Translations under genes and position numbers: made by a program
The notes under the pieces: generated by a model
What the model was told of the DNA's origin: nothing
What the model saw: only the letters and a program-made list of their open reading frames with translations
Database searches by the model: none
Source of the DNA: Halalkalicoccus subterraneus
GTDB taxonomy: Archaea > Halobacteriota > Halobacteria > Halobacteriales > Halalkalicoccaceae
Reading direction: 5' to 3'
Assembly (NCBI RefSeq): GCF_003697815.1
Contig: NZ_RDQG01000085.1
Coordinates: 225,272 to 289,271, forward strand
DNA: 64,000 nt
Part shown: one piece after another, positions 1 to 8,883 of the stretch
Layout: each line of letters opens with the position of its first letter
Position numbering within the stretch: the first letter of the stretch is position 1

Positions 1-1
1 C

Positions 2-322
2 ACGGCAGCGGCGGAGGACCGTGAGGACAAGCAGAACGACGTCAGTGCCGACGAAGGAGTCGAAGCCCTCTCTCCATACAAAGGGCCAATCGCTGCTGTG
101 GCCGAGGAGTTCTGTGCCGGGCTCCGCTCAGGGCTTTCCTATTGTGGCGGCCATACGATCCCGAAGGCCCGTGAAACGGCCGAATTCATCCGGGTCGCCC
201 AAAGCGCGAAAGAACGCGAAGGGTTCCATGCCGATCAGGACTGGGAAGGCATCACCGCAGATAGTGAGGTAACACAGACACCCGATTCCGCTTTCGAAAC
301 GACCGCCGAAAACGACGAGTGA
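2..322 (+). CDS. guaB: IMP dehydrogenase, 3' end (partial)
   Basis: This is the C-terminal ~106 residues of inosine-5'-monophosphate dehydrogenase, which oxidises IMP to XMP in guanine nucleotide synthesis. The frame is open from the window edge. It shows EGVEALSPYKGP, the usual mobile-flap neighbourhood, followed by GLRSGLSYCGGHTIPKARE and FIRVAQSAKEREG, the typical archaeal end of the enzyme. About 35 further residues form an acidic, Thr/Glu-rich tail. The catalytic cysteine and the CBS domains lie outside the window. GC content and codon use match the trkA and C4-acid genes nearby, so I read it as core chromosome. Confidence 0.87.
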   Translation, partial: TAAAEDREDKQNDVSADEGVEALSPYKGPIAAVAEEFCAGLRSGLSYCGGHTIPKARETAEFIRVAQSAKEREGFHADQDWEGITADSEVTQTPDSAFETTAENDE

Positions 323-561
323 GCCGAGAACCCTCTCTCCCTCAAAAGAAAGCACTACGGACGAGGTGACGTACAACTGTTAGACACGATTCGGCTCGTG
401 GCGAGGAGAACAGCCATTGTCGAAGCGGCGTACTTCGGGCGAGGTCTCTATCGGCCGATCGGAACTTCGGACCTATTTCGAACTGAGAGGACACCCTCCT
501 CCCCGGAGTGAACGTGTGTTCGGAAAAGACTACAAGATAGCGGATCCCTCTATCAGGAGAA

Positions 562-1896
562 ATGGATATCCTCATCGTCGGAGCAGGCGACGTGGGATCG
601 AACCTCGCTCGTGATCTCGCTGACACGCACGAGATCACGGTCATCGATCGAAACCCCGATCTGGTCGATACGCTCACCGCACAGCTCGATATAACGGGCA
701 TAACTGCCGACGGCCGATCACTGGTAACGCTCAAAGAGGCCGGGCTGGAGAACGCAGATATCGTCATTGCGAGCACCGATAATGACGCGACCAACGTGAT
801 GGTCTGTACTACTGCCAATCGAATCGGCAGTATTCGTACGATCGCTCGGGTCAAGGACGCAGGACTGTTTCAGGTATGGCAATCGTCGGACGGTGGATTC
901 GGTGTCGATGCGATGCTCTGTGTCGACCTGCTCGCTGCACAAGACCTCGTCCAAACCTTGACAGTACCGGGAGCTCGATCCACCGGCGTCCTCGCCGATG
1001 GCATGGCGGAGGTCGCCGAATTCCACATTGGAGAGGACACACCGATAACGGATCGGACCGTTGCAGACGGAGACACCTATCCGTCCCTGACCTTCGCCGC
1101 CATCATTCGCGATGAGAGGATTCTCCCGGCAGAGAAGGAGAGCGTTATTCGTGCTGAGGACTCACTCGTGGTCATCGGGAGTCCCACGGCAGTGTCCCGA
1201 CTCGCAAACGACATCGCTGCCCAACCGGTGCCACAGTCGGACGACACCGTTATAGTTGCTGGTGGGGGCACGATCGGCTATCAAATCGCTCGATTGTTCG
1301 AACAGCGCGGGTTAGACACGCGACTGGTAGAGCACGATCCCGAACGGATCTCCTGGCTCGAAGATCGGCTCAAGAACACGTCAGTCATCGAAGCCGACGT
1401 GACTGACGTCGAAGCGTTCGGCCGCAAACAGCTCCCGAATACTGACCTTCTGGTTGGTGCGACCGACGACGATACGAACTACCTGCTGGCACAGTTGGCA
1501 CAGGAACTTGGGACGGCCCGGACAGCCGCGATCGTTGATGATTCACAGGTGCTTGATATCTTCGAGGAGGGGGGTATCGAGGTAGCGGTTCACCCGGAAA
1601 ACATCGTTACAGAAGAGATCCTACAATCGGTCTATCACCAGCGGACGGAGAGTGTGAGTATACTCAACCACGGCGCGGCTGAAGTTCTGGATATCGTCGT
1701 AGACGAACAGAGCATCTTAGCCGGGGATTCCCCGAACGATATCGCACAACATCTACCCGAGAGTTTCACCATCGGTGCGATTATTCGAGGGGAGACACTT
1801 CGAACACCGCGTGCAGGCACCATCATCGAAACCGGAGACCGAGTGATCGCGTTCGTCGCCACCAACCGGATGGATGAAGTAACGGAGAAGATCTGA
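562..1896 (+). CDS. trkA: Trk potassium uptake regulator TrkA
   Basis: Cytoplasmic NAD(H)-binding gating subunit of a Trk-type K+ channel/transporter. The 444 residues form two tandem RCK units. The first opens with the Rossmann motif GAGDVGSNLA (residues ~7-16) and the second with GGGTIGYQIA (~235). Each is followed by a TrkA_C-like domain, the second ending the protein. The length is the usual one for haloarchaeal TrkA. An AGGAG ribosome-binding site lies five bases before the ATG, which supports this start. No TrkH membrane subunit is adjacent, so its partner must be encoded elsewhere. K+ uptake is central to salt-in osmoadaptation. Confidence 0.93.
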   Translation: MDILIVGAGDVGSNLARDLADTHEITVIDRNPDLVDTLTAQLDITGITADGRSLVTLKEAGLENADIVIASTDNDATNVMVCTTANRIGSIRTIARVKDAGLFQVWQSSDGGFGVDAMLCVDLLAAQDLVQTLTVPGARSTGVLADGMAEVAEFHIGEDTPITDRTVADGDTYPSLTFAAIIRDERILPAEKESVIRAEDSLVVIGSPTAVSRLANDIAAQPVPQSDDTVIVAGGGTIGYQIARLFEQRGLDTRLVEHDPERISWLEDRLKNTSVIEADVTDVEAFGRKQLPNTDLLVGATDDDTNYLLAQLAQELGTARTAAIVDDSQVLDIFEEGGIEVAVHPENIVTEEILQSVYHQRTESVSILNHGAAEVLDIVVDEQSILAGDSPNDIAQHLPESFTIGAIIRGETLRTPRAGTIIETGDRVIAFVATNRMDEVTEKI

Positions 1897-2155
1897 ACAC
1901 GCAGGCTCATCGTTTCCCTTTCCTGTGAATGGGACCGCACACAGCCACTATATGAGATCGGCGTTGCTGGGTCTCGAACTTAGCTGGCCGCTCTCGATAC
2001 TTGGATTCCTGACCGGAGTTAAGTAACGGTCCCGCTCCCCTTCTTCGTCAGTATCACGCACACTCTTACTTGGTTCGAGATCGGCGGTTGTAAAACGGCC
2101 AACTGTAACGCGATAGTTGCGGATAGACGTCACAGCTATACGAATTTCGCTGATC

Positions 2156-2986
2156 CTAGTCCCCGTCGAGCCACGTTTCTTTTACTTCTGTAAGTGACTC
2201 ACCGATCTTGTGTCCCTCATAGCCGAAGAGATCCTCATAGCCATGCGTGGACATCATTATCGGCCAGAATGACTCATCGGCGATCAGATCGGTCCCATCG
2301 ACGCTCGCATAGGCCGTTCCCGCAGGAACACGCTCGAAGTTCTCTCCGTATAGCTCGTAGCACGTTCCGGAGGGTTTCGGAACGGGTTCGCTCATATGGA
2401 AATACTCCGGATCGGCGTCAGAGGGCTCGCCCGGAAGTGCGTCCACCCGCTTGAGGAACGCCCGGGCTTGGTGTTCAGCGGTCACAGCCGTTTCCTCGGA
2501 ATCGTCCGACGCGAGCTCGATCTCGACGCTAAGACCACACACGGTGATCGTCTGCTCATTCACTCCCCAGTGATCAACGACATATGGGACAGGGAGCTCC
2601 GAGGCCAGATCGAACTCCTGGGGTCGAGAGCTGTGGATGAGCGCAAACGGCGTGGGTTCGGACTCAGTCGCGTGCAATGAGAGGGTTGTATGCCCTTCGA
2701 TGAGTTCGCAGAGCTGGGCTGCGATCCGTTCTTCTCGATCACCGTCCGGGTCACCGGGAAAGACGCGATTGAGATCCGAATCGAGGTAGCGTTTGTCGGC
2801 TTCGATCGCAGCCGGGTTAGCGAGTACGAATGCAACGCCCCGTTGGAGATCGAGATCGGCTTCGCGCAGGCGCCGCACCGCACGGATGCCACTTCGTTCG
2901 TCGCCGTGGACGCCACCGATAACTATGACCTCCGGCTCTTTTGGACCCCGAATGGTCACGTCGAGTAGCCCGAAGTCACGTTGCAT
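2156..2986 (-). CDS. Succinylglutamate desuccinylase/aspartoacylase-family protein
   Basis: A 276-residue zinc-dependent deacylase of the AstE/AspA (M14-like) family. The metal and catalytic set is visible: GGVHGDERSG (HxxE), LDSDLNRVFPG (the DxNR motif), SLHAT (third zinc ligand) and VEIE (general base glutamate). The exact substrate cannot be read from sequence; N-acyl amino acids are the family theme. I prefer the ATG at 2986 (MQRDFGLLDVT) over one 18 codons upstream, because family members start there and an AT-rich box lies about 30 bases ahead, as for leaderless haloarchaeal messages. It stands alone, convergent with trkA. Confidence 0.85.
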   Translation of the reverse strand: MQRDFGLLDVTIRGPKEPEVIVIGGVHGDERSGIRAVRRLREADLDLQRGVAFVLANPAAIEADKRYLDSDLNRVFPGDPDGDREERIAAQLCELIEGHTTLSLHATESEPTPFALIHSSRPQEFDLASELPVPYVVDHWGVNEQTITVCGLSVEIELASDDSEETAVTAEHQARAFLKRVDALPGEPSDADPEYFHMSEPVPKPSGTCYELYGENFERVPAGTAYASVDGTDLIADESFWPIMMSTHGYEDLFGYEGHKIGESLTEVKETWLDGD

Positions 2987-3096
2987 ACCACTACTGTTTT
3001 CGGGGTGATCGCTTGTAAATGCTCTGTTAACGAATATCAAACATCATATATAGTGAATTTGAGAGACGGAGGAGGGCTGTAGTATATATTAGCACA

Positions 3097-3378
3097 TTAC
3101 TCACGGAGATCTTTCGATCGAAGTTCACCTCTCGCATACCACGTTCGAGGGCGAACAGCCGCAATAACTGCACCAAGATAGAACAATCCAACAACGGCTA
3201 TGACTACTACACCAGGGAGAATACCGACTGCAGCACTCGCTGTCCATGCTCCCGCATCAAAGGCCGTTATATGGACGAGCCATACAGCAAGCAATACCGC
3301 GAGTAACGGCAGATACACACGTCGAAGTCGGTGTGCAATGGCCTCCTCGGCGGTGCACGCGAGAACGCGGTCGGAAAC
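3097..3378 (-). pseudogene. C-terminal remnant of a DUF2270-like membrane protein
   Basis: The last ~85 codons read AEEAIAHRLRRVYLPLL, two hydrophobic segments, then RPRTWYARGELRSKDLRE. This resembles the C-terminal half of haloarchaeal DUF2270 membrane proteins as I remember them. The N-terminal half with its own transmembrane pair is missing, and no ATG, GTG or TTG start lies close to the conserved part. Upstream the frame runs into low-complexity Arg/Ser/Pro sequence that overlaps the promoter of the DUF1537 gene on the other strand. I read it as a truncated relic. Alternatively it is a short two-helix protein with an unrecognised start. Confidence 0.55.
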
Positions 3379-3553
3379 GCCTGCGGATCGTCGTCCTCCT
3401 GATGCCGGACGGGACCGACCAGGACGAGACGCTCGAGTACACGGCAGAATCGCTCGCGACGCCACACCGTTCACACCGCTGTAATCGTCGCCGTACTCCG
3501 CCGAGGACCTGTCGAGGGAACCCGTTTTTACCAAGGAAATCGAAGCCTGAACC

Positions 3554-4798
3554 ATGCCACACACGTTGGTCGTCGCAGACGACCTCACCGGTGCGACCGA
3601 CACCGCCCACGCGTTCGCGAAACGAGGTTACGAGACGGCGGTACAGGTCGACTCCGACCGAACACCACCGGATGCGACCGTCCTCGCGGTCACTACCGAC
3701 TCCCGGTACGTCGACCCCGAGATCGCCGCAGACCGGGTCCGAGGGGCGATCGAAACGACCGACACGAGGGCCGTCTATAAGAAGGTCGACTCGACGCTTC
3801 GGGGGAACGTCGTCTCCGAGATCCGGGGTGCGATGTCCTATGGCTTCGATCTCGCCCTCTTCGCGCCCGCCTCGCCCGCTCTCGGCCGGATCACGGCTGG
3901 CGGCTACCACCTCGTCGACGGTCAGTTACTTACTGATACCGAATACGCAGACGACCCGAACGGTCCTCCGAATGCGCACCTGCCGACGCTCTTGGCCGAA
4001 GCCGAGTCTCCCATCGAACCTCTCGGAGTCGAAGTCGTCGCCGCCGGATCTGAATCGATTCACGAGGCGCTCGCCGAGGTTCCGTCCGGCGCGCTCGTCG
4101 CCTGTGACACGACCCACGAGCGGCACCTCGAAGCGATCGCACGGACGGACAGCGAACTCGACGGCCCGACGCTCTACGTCGGGAGCGCCGGCCTCGCCGC
4201 ACACGTTGCCGTTTCGGGCGAACTCGATAGCGAGCCCCGCCGAATCGCCGGCGACGGAGGATCTCTGGGGATCGTTGGCAGCGTCAGCGAGCGCTCGTTG
4301 GACCAACTCTCGACCCTACCTACCGAGTGGGTACTCGCGCTCGACCCCGAGGAGATGCTCGCCGATCCCGAGGATGCGGGCCGGAAGGCGGGCCAGCGGA
4401 CCACGAAACGTCTCGCAAACGGCGAGCACACCGTCGTCACGGCCGCACAGGACCGGGAGGCGGTCGATCGAACGCTCGAACTCGGTCGGGAGGGCGGCCT
4501 CGACGACGAGGTGACCAAAACGCGGGTCGCCAACGCGCTCGCGAGCGCTGCGCGGACGGGGATCGAGGAGGCGGCTGGGCTGTTCGTTACCGGTGGGAAC
4601 GTCGCGATGGCCGTCTTCGATGCGCTGGAGGTGAGAGCGCTTTGTCTTTCGGGCGAGGAGATCGAGGCGGGAATCCCGGTCAGTCGGCTCGACGGTGGAA
4701 TCGCTGACGGCACCCCAGCCGTCACGAAGGCGGGTGGGTTCGGACACGAGGGAACAGTAATTAACTGCCTGCGATTCCTCGGTAACGACCATGAGTAA
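3554..4798 (+). CDS. Four-carbon acid sugar kinase family protein (DUF1537)
   Basis: ATP-dependent kinase of the DtnK/OtnK/DUF1537 family, which phosphorylates D-threonate, D-erythronate or related acid sugars at O4. The 414 residues carry the N-terminal substrate-domain motif DDLTGA (9-14) and KKVDSTLRG (76-84). The C-terminal nucleotide-binding domain has the glycine-rich TGGNVAMAVF near residue 340. It is the first gene of a three-gene operon: its stop overlaps the pdxA2 start by 8 bp, and pdxA2 overlaps the LarA-like gene by 4 bp. The family partnership with PdxA2 (oxidation and decarboxylation of the 4-phosphate) makes C4 acid catabolism the best guess. The substrate isomer is not readable. 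Confidence 0.85.
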   Translation: MPHTLVVADDLTGATDTAHAFAKRGYETAVQVDSDRTPPDATVLAVTTDSRYVDPEIAADRVRGAIETTDTRAVYKKVDSTLRGNVVSEIRGAMSYGFDLALFAPASPALGRITAGGYHLVDGQLLTDTEYADDPNGPPNAHLPTLLAEAESPIEPLGVEVVAAGSESIHEALAEVPSGALVACDTTHERHLEAIARTDSELDGPTLYVGSAGLAAHVAVSGELDSEPRRIAGDGGSLGIVGSVSERSLDQLSTLPTEWVLALDPEEMLADPEDAGRKAGQRTTKRLANGEHTVVTAAQDREAVDRTLELGREGGLDDEVTKTRVANALASAARTGIEEAAGLFVTGGNVAMAVFDALEVRALCLSGEEIEAGIPVSRLDGGIADGTPAVTKAGGFGHEGTVINCLRFLGNDHE

Positions 4799-5819
4799 GC
4801 CCACGATCGGAATCACGATGGGTGACCCGGCCGGGATCGGCCCGGAGATCGTCGTCAAGGGATATTGCGAGCTTCGGGAGACCGCTGACGTGCTGGTGAT
4901 CGGCGACGCCGGGGTCGTCGAGAGCGCCTGCGGGATCTGTGGGTCGGACCTCGGCGTCGAGCGGATCGGTTCGCCCACCGAGGCGTCGTTCGAGCGCGAG
5001 CGAATCCCTGTGCTCGATCTGGACAACGTCGCCGACTTGGAGCGCGGCATCGTCCACGAGGCGTACGGAACGGCGAGTCTGGAGTATATCGAGCGAGCGA
5101 TTTCGCTCGCTCAGTCCGGCGCAATCGACGCGATGGTGACCGCCCCGATCAACAAGCAGTCGACTGAACTCGCGGGCAGCGAGTATGCGGGCCACACGGG
5201 GATGCTTGCCGACTACACGGGTACGGAAAACTACTCGATGATGCTGATCGAGGGCGATCTCCGGGTCACGCATGTCAGCACCCACGTCCCACTGCGAGAG
5301 GCCTGCGACCTCGTGAGCGAACAGTCGGTGCTCGACACCATCCGGGTGACCGACGAGGCGCTCCGTGAACTGGGCGTCGAGGAGCCGACGGTTGCGGTCG
5401 CAGGACTGAACCCCCACGCGAGTGATGGAGGGCTGCTCGGCGAGGAAGACAGTGAAGAGATCGAGCCCGCCGTCGAGAGAGCTCGTGAAGAAGGGATCGA
5501 CGCCTTCGGGCCCGAATCCCCGGATACGGTTTATATACAGGCCGCTCGCGGCGCGGCGGACTGCGTCGTCTCGATGTATCACGATCAGGGCCACATTCCC
5601 ATCAAGATGCTCGGCTTCGCGGAGGGCGGGGCGGTCTCGGGGGTCAACGTCACGATCGGCCTGCCGATCATTCGTACCAGTGTCGACCACGGTACCGCAT
5701 TCGACATCGCGGGCGAAGGGGTCGCCAGCGAGCAGAGCCTGCTTCAGGCCGTCGAGGTCGCGAGCGAGATGGCGCGGGCTCGAGACGGGGCAAGCCTCGA
5801 AGCGGGTGACGCAGCGTGA
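4791..5819 (+). CDS. PdxA2-like 4-phospho-D-threonate/erythronate dehydrogenase
   Basis: NAD-dependent metal-requiring dehydrogenase of the PdxA family, 342 residues. Family motifs are all present: GDPAGIGPEI, TAPINKQ, AGHTGML (metal His), THVPLREA (metal His), NPHASDGGLLGEE and YHDQGHIPIKML (metal His). Classic PdxA makes a vitamin B6 precursor. PdxA2 paralogues beside DUF1537 kinases instead oxidise 4-phospho-D-threonate or 4-phospho-D-erythronate, with decarboxylation to DHAP. Haloarchaea are expected to make PLP by the PdxS/PdxT route, so together with the upstream kinase the catabolic role is favoured. The ATG overlaps the kinase stop, indicating translational coupling. Confidence 0.87.
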   Translation: MSKPTIGITMGDPAGIGPEIVVKGYCELRETADVLVIGDAGVVESACGICGSDLGVERIGSPTEASFERERIPVLDLDNVADLERGIVHEAYGTASLEYIERAISLAQSGAIDAMVTAPINKQSTELAGSEYAGHTGMLADYTGTENYSMMLIEGDLRVTHVSTHVPLREACDLVSEQSVLDTIRVTDEALRELGVEEPTVAVAGLNPHASDGGLLGEEDSEEIEPAVERAREEGIDAFGPESPDTVYIQAARGAADCVVSMYHDQGHIPIKMLGFAEGGAVSGVNVTIGLPIIRTSVDHGTAFDIAGEGVASEQSLLQAVEVASEMARARDGASLEAGDAA

Positions 5820-7120
5820 ACCTCAAGTTTCCCGACGGCGATACCCTTCGGGGTGCCAATGACGTCGAGCGCGAGGACCTGCCCCGGTTCGCGCGGGCGA
5901 CCCGCCACCGGGACCTTGAGTCGATCGAGGACGTTGAGGGGGTCGCCCGCCGGGCCGTCTCGAAGCTACCCCTCGACGCGCTCGACTCCGGCGCGGAGGT
6001 TGCAATCACGGCCGGGAGCCGTGGTATCCACGACATGCCCACACTGCTGGAAGCGGCGGTCGACGAACTTCGCGAGCGTGGGTTTGAACCCTCCGTAATC
6101 GCGGCGATGGGTTCGCATGGCGGGGCGACCAGCGAGGGCCAACGCGAGACGCTCGAATCGCTCGGCATCACCGAGGACCGTTTGGAGTGTCCGATCCGTA
6201 CCTCGATGTCGGTCGCGGAGATCGGACGCGATGGTCTGGACCGGCCGGTCTACGTTGCGGAGGACGCGCTCGACGTCGATGGCGTGATCCTCGCGAACCG
6301 GATCAAGCCGCATACGGATTTTCATGGACCTGTCGAGAGCGGACTCTGCAAGATAGCGGTGATCGGACTTGGAAAACACCGCGGCGCGGAGTCGCTTCAC
6401 AACGCCGGGCTGGCGGCCGACTTCAGCGAGGTCATACGGGAACGAGCCGAACTGATCATCGAAGAGAGTCCTATCCTGGGTGGGCTCGGGTTGATCGAGA
6501 ACGCCGCCGACAGGGCGAGCCATATCGAAGGTGTCCCCGCGGACCGGATTCTAGGGCGCGAACCGGAACTGCTTGACCGTGCGCGCGAGGAACTCCCGAT
6601 GCTACCCGTTTCCGATCTCGACTTGCTAATCGTCGACGAGATCGGCAAGGACGTCTCGGGGACGGGTATGGACACTAACGTGATCGGACGGGTGCTGTTT
6701 CACGGCGAGGACGAACCCGATAGCCCGAACGTTACTCGGATTTATGCGTGTTCGATCACGCCCGCCTCGCACGGTAACGGACTGGGGCTCGGGCTAGCCG
6801 ACTTCGTCCACCGGGATATGGTCGCGGATCTCGAACTCTCGGACATGTACGTCAACATCGTCACCAGCGGCGAAACCTCACGGGCACGCATTCCCTTCGT
6901 CGTCCCCGACGACCTGACGGCCCTGATCCTCGCCTGCTCGACGACGGGGGTCGCGGATCCAACCGAACTCCGGGTCGCCCGGATCGAGAACACGATGGAA
7001 CCCGACGACCTGCTCGTCTCGGAGGCCGTCGCCCGTGAACTGGAGGGGCGAGCGGACGTCGCGGTCGGCCCGCTTGAAGCGCTCGGATTCGAGGACGGGA
7101 CGCTCCCCTCTCTCGATTGA
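5816..7120 (+). CDS. LarA-like lactate racemase-family protein (DUF2088)
   Basis: A 434-residue homologue of the nickel-pincer hydroxyacid racemase LarA. It starts with GTG in a GTGA overlap with pdxA2, so it is the third gene of the operon. Visible motifs are MGSHGGATSEG (His101), NRIKPHTDFHGP (His166, His170), ESGLCK (Lys179) and LGKHRGAESLHNAG (His195). Their spacing resembles the general bases, the pincer-linked lysine and the nickel histidine of LarA; that alignment is my inference. LarA homologues act on several 2-hydroxyacids, so a C2 epimerase that feeds L-threonate or erythronate isomers to the kinase is plausible. No LarB/C/E cofactor genes lie nearby. Confidence 0.8.
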   Translation: MNLKFPDGDTLRGANDVEREDLPRFARATRHRDLESIEDVEGVARRAVSKLPLDALDSGAEVAITAGSRGIHDMPTLLEAAVDELRERGFEPSVIAAMGSHGGATSEGQRETLESLGITEDRLECPIRTSMSVAEIGRDGLDRPVYVAEDALDVDGVILANRIKPHTDFHGPVESGLCKIAVIGLGKHRGAESLHNAGLAADFSEVIRERAELIIEESPILGGLGLIENAADRASHIEGVPADRILGREPELLDRAREELPMLPVSDLDLLIVDEIGKDVSGTGMDTNVIGRVLFHGEDEPDSPNVTRIYACSITPASHGNGLGLGLADFVHRDMVADLELSDMYVNIVTSGETSRARIPFVVPDDLTALILACSTTGVADPTELRVARIENTMEPDDLLVSEAVARELEGRADVAVGPLEALGFEDGTLPSLD

Positions 7121-7325
7121 GTCGAGTTACTGGGACGGAAATTCCTTTGGAGGTAATGCCCGGGTCGGCATAACCGTATCAGACTGTTCGTTTACTGGCG
7201 TGCTGTGCCCGATCGTCACTTCCTTTGATGAAGGCGAAGGCGACGAGAAGTCTATGCTCTGTCTGTAGCGCTGGGCAACCCCAGCCGATCATCTGCGGCG
7301 GGTTCCAATAGAGCCATGTGGACAG

Positions 7326-7610
7326 TTATCGTTCAGTTGAGGCGTCGTATCTCATTCGCTGACCAGTTGTAGAGCGTTCGCGCATGACTCGGTACAACGC
7401 GGCGACTCCGACGGATTCCACATAGAGAACAACCGCCGTAGTCCCCCAGATGACGGGATCAGCCACGGCTTGAGTCAGGAACTGGTCCTGCAACCAAACA
7501 GGTGCCATCAGCGCAAAATATGCGAGCGCTGGGAAGACGAGAAGGAGCGTAAATGCAACCGCTACATCTCGGCCGATGAAGTATTTAATACGGTCTGTAG
7601 ATCGGACCAT
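7326..7610 (-). CDS. Small membrane protein, unknown
   Basis: A 94-residue protein with two to three hydrophobic segments (VAVAFTLLLVFPALAYFALM and a C-terminal VIWGTTAVVLYVESVGVAALY) and a charged C-terminus. I do not recognise the family. The frame is open further upstream, but I take the ATG at 7610 because a TTTATC box lies 25-30 bases before it, as expected for a leaderless transcript. Upstream codons read as non-hydrophobic, Ser/Arg-rich sequence. It lies between the C4-acid operon and a Cdc6 relic, with no clear operon partner. Confidence 0.45.
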   Translation of the reverse strand: MVRSTDRIKYFIGRDVAVAFTLLLVFPALAYFALMAPVWLQDQFLTQAVADPVIWGTTAVVLYVESVGVAALYRVMRERSTTGQRMRYDASTER

Positions 7611-7929
7611 GGCGCTGTATATGCTGTCTGAGGAGATAAACACGATAGTGACGAGAGATAACCCGCCACAGAAGCACATTAGACAGATCACACCAAGTAT
7701 ATCGCGCTCTGACGGGTTCACTATAGAGCTTCGCGAGACAATTGAGCTATCTGCGCGGACAATTCTGATTAAAGCCCAGAATACAGGTGTTGCTGGCCCG
7801 CGCGAACCAGAACGGAACTTTCCATCACAAGATGACGAAGAAGAACCAGACACTGGTGACCAAGCTGTCCTCGGCAAAGCGGGATCGATTACAGACCATA
7901 TCAGCCGCATCGTCTTCCCAGCCTTCTCG

Positions 7930-8163
7930 TTAGATCGTGGCGATAGTTGTAAAATCCACGAGAACGCGTATTGGGACTTACAAACGCATCTTGGACGACT
8001 CTGGACGGTCATCGACGAACTCTATGATGCTGTGATCGTCGTTCTCGACGAGATCGACCGTCTCGCCCCACCTGATGACGCTCAAAACGTTCCAACAGAG
8101 GAGGCAGACGACAATAAACTCCTTATGCAGCTTTCTCGAGAGTCGACCACTGGGAAGAGCGAT
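7930..8163 (+). pseudogene. Remnant of an Orc1/Cdc6 replication initiator
   Basis: The + frame reads CKIHENAYWDLQTHLGRL, then IDELYDAVIVVLDEIDRL and DDNKLLMQLSRES. This is the order and spacing of the Walker B region of haloarchaeal Orc1/Cdc6 (a CKTHxxAY-like segment, IVVLDEIDxL, DDxLLYQLSR). Walker A, the sensor motifs and the winged-helix domain are absent on both sides, so only about 75 codons of a ~400-residue protein remain. The reading frame happens to be open around it (7576-8220), but the flanks do not look coding. It marks a lost replication origin or plasmid integration. Identity is fairly sure; non-functionality is nearly certain. Confidence 0.65.
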
Positions 8164-8249
8164 CCAGCGAGACATCGAAGGATCGGATGCCCGATGAGAC
8201 CTGTGTCAGTATCGCTTTGAGGTCGTAGTCCATTAGTGGCCAATCATTT

Positions 8250-8612
8250 TCAGTTGACATACCCGCCGATTGCACCACCGACCGAACTTGGGATCGCGGT
8301 GAGGAATGCGATCAGAACCCCGATAGCCACTACACCCCCGCCGAACAGTGCCCCCAGTTCTGACGAGTCAAGTGCAAAACCAAGGAGAGAGATACCGATA
8401 CCGGCGATGATTGCAACAATAATGCCACCAAGAGCGCCGGAGAGGAGCGAGTGCCATGCACCGGTTCTGGCACCATGATTGGTGAGGTAGGCCGAGACGA
8501 GGCCAGCGAGAAACCCAGCGATGACGGTCCCGACACCTAAGAACGCAAACGCGATGATTCCGAACACTACTTGCAAAACGAACCCGATACCGACGGAGTG
8601 CCAATCAGTCAT
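8250..8612 (-). CDS. DUF5518-like membrane protein
   Basis: A 120-residue Gly/Ala-rich integral membrane protein with about four hydrophobic segments. It starts MTDWHSVGIGFVLQ and contains GVGTVIAGFLAGLVSAYLT and HSLLSGALGGIIVAIIAG, the layout of haloarchaeal DUF5518 proteins. The function is unknown; glycine-zipper-like helices suggest self-association in the membrane. The ATG at 8612 is preferred to the one two codons earlier because family members start with a short polar stretch before WxxVGIGF. It appears monocistronic. Confidence 0.7.
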   Translation of the reverse strand: MTDWHSVGIGFVLQVVFGIIAFAFLGVGTVIAGFLAGLVSAYLTNHGARTGAWHSLLSGALGGIIVAIIAGIGISLLGFALDSSELGALFGGGVVAIGVLIAFLTAIPSSVGGAIGGYVN

Positions 8613-8883
8613 GAACACTTGATATGCACTTGGGGCACTGAAACCAGTACGGCTTGCGACATTCGCGTCCGTGACTGTCGAGAGGTTCCTCGCTTGAGAG
8701 TTCTTACGAAATCATTGTCTTTCTCACGCTCCGAGAGGGCCGCCATTCGCCCCGACAGTACTCTCACTACCTCCGTATCGTGAATCTCACCATTGACGAA
8801 GGCTAGGTGTTCGTGCATGACGCACACAAATCACTCTCTGGATGTAAGATGCTTAAATAGTGGAGACCAGGCTCGATTGAGTA

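Noticed and set aside
1960..2010. GGTCTCGAACT, suggestive of a tRNA T-arm on the minus strand
   Set aside because: The surrounding bases do not form a T-stem, anticodon arm or acceptor stem.
1948..2133. Minus-strand 61-codon frame rich in charged residues (TADLEPSKSVRDTDEEGERD)
   Set aside because: The composition is partly protein-like, but there is no start signal, family or neighbour support; it may be a relic in the trkA/deacylase gap.
3246..4514. Long open frame on the plus strand overlapping the DUF1537 gene
   Set aside because: It is a high-GC shadow frame: Arg/Ser/Pro-rich, with no domain, while the overlapping frame has clear kinase motifs.
8609..8827. Minus-strand 72-codon frame starting MCVMHEHLAFVNGEIHDTEV
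   Set aside because: The first half looks faintly coding but the second half does not; it overlaps the DUF5518 gene start and has no recognisable family.
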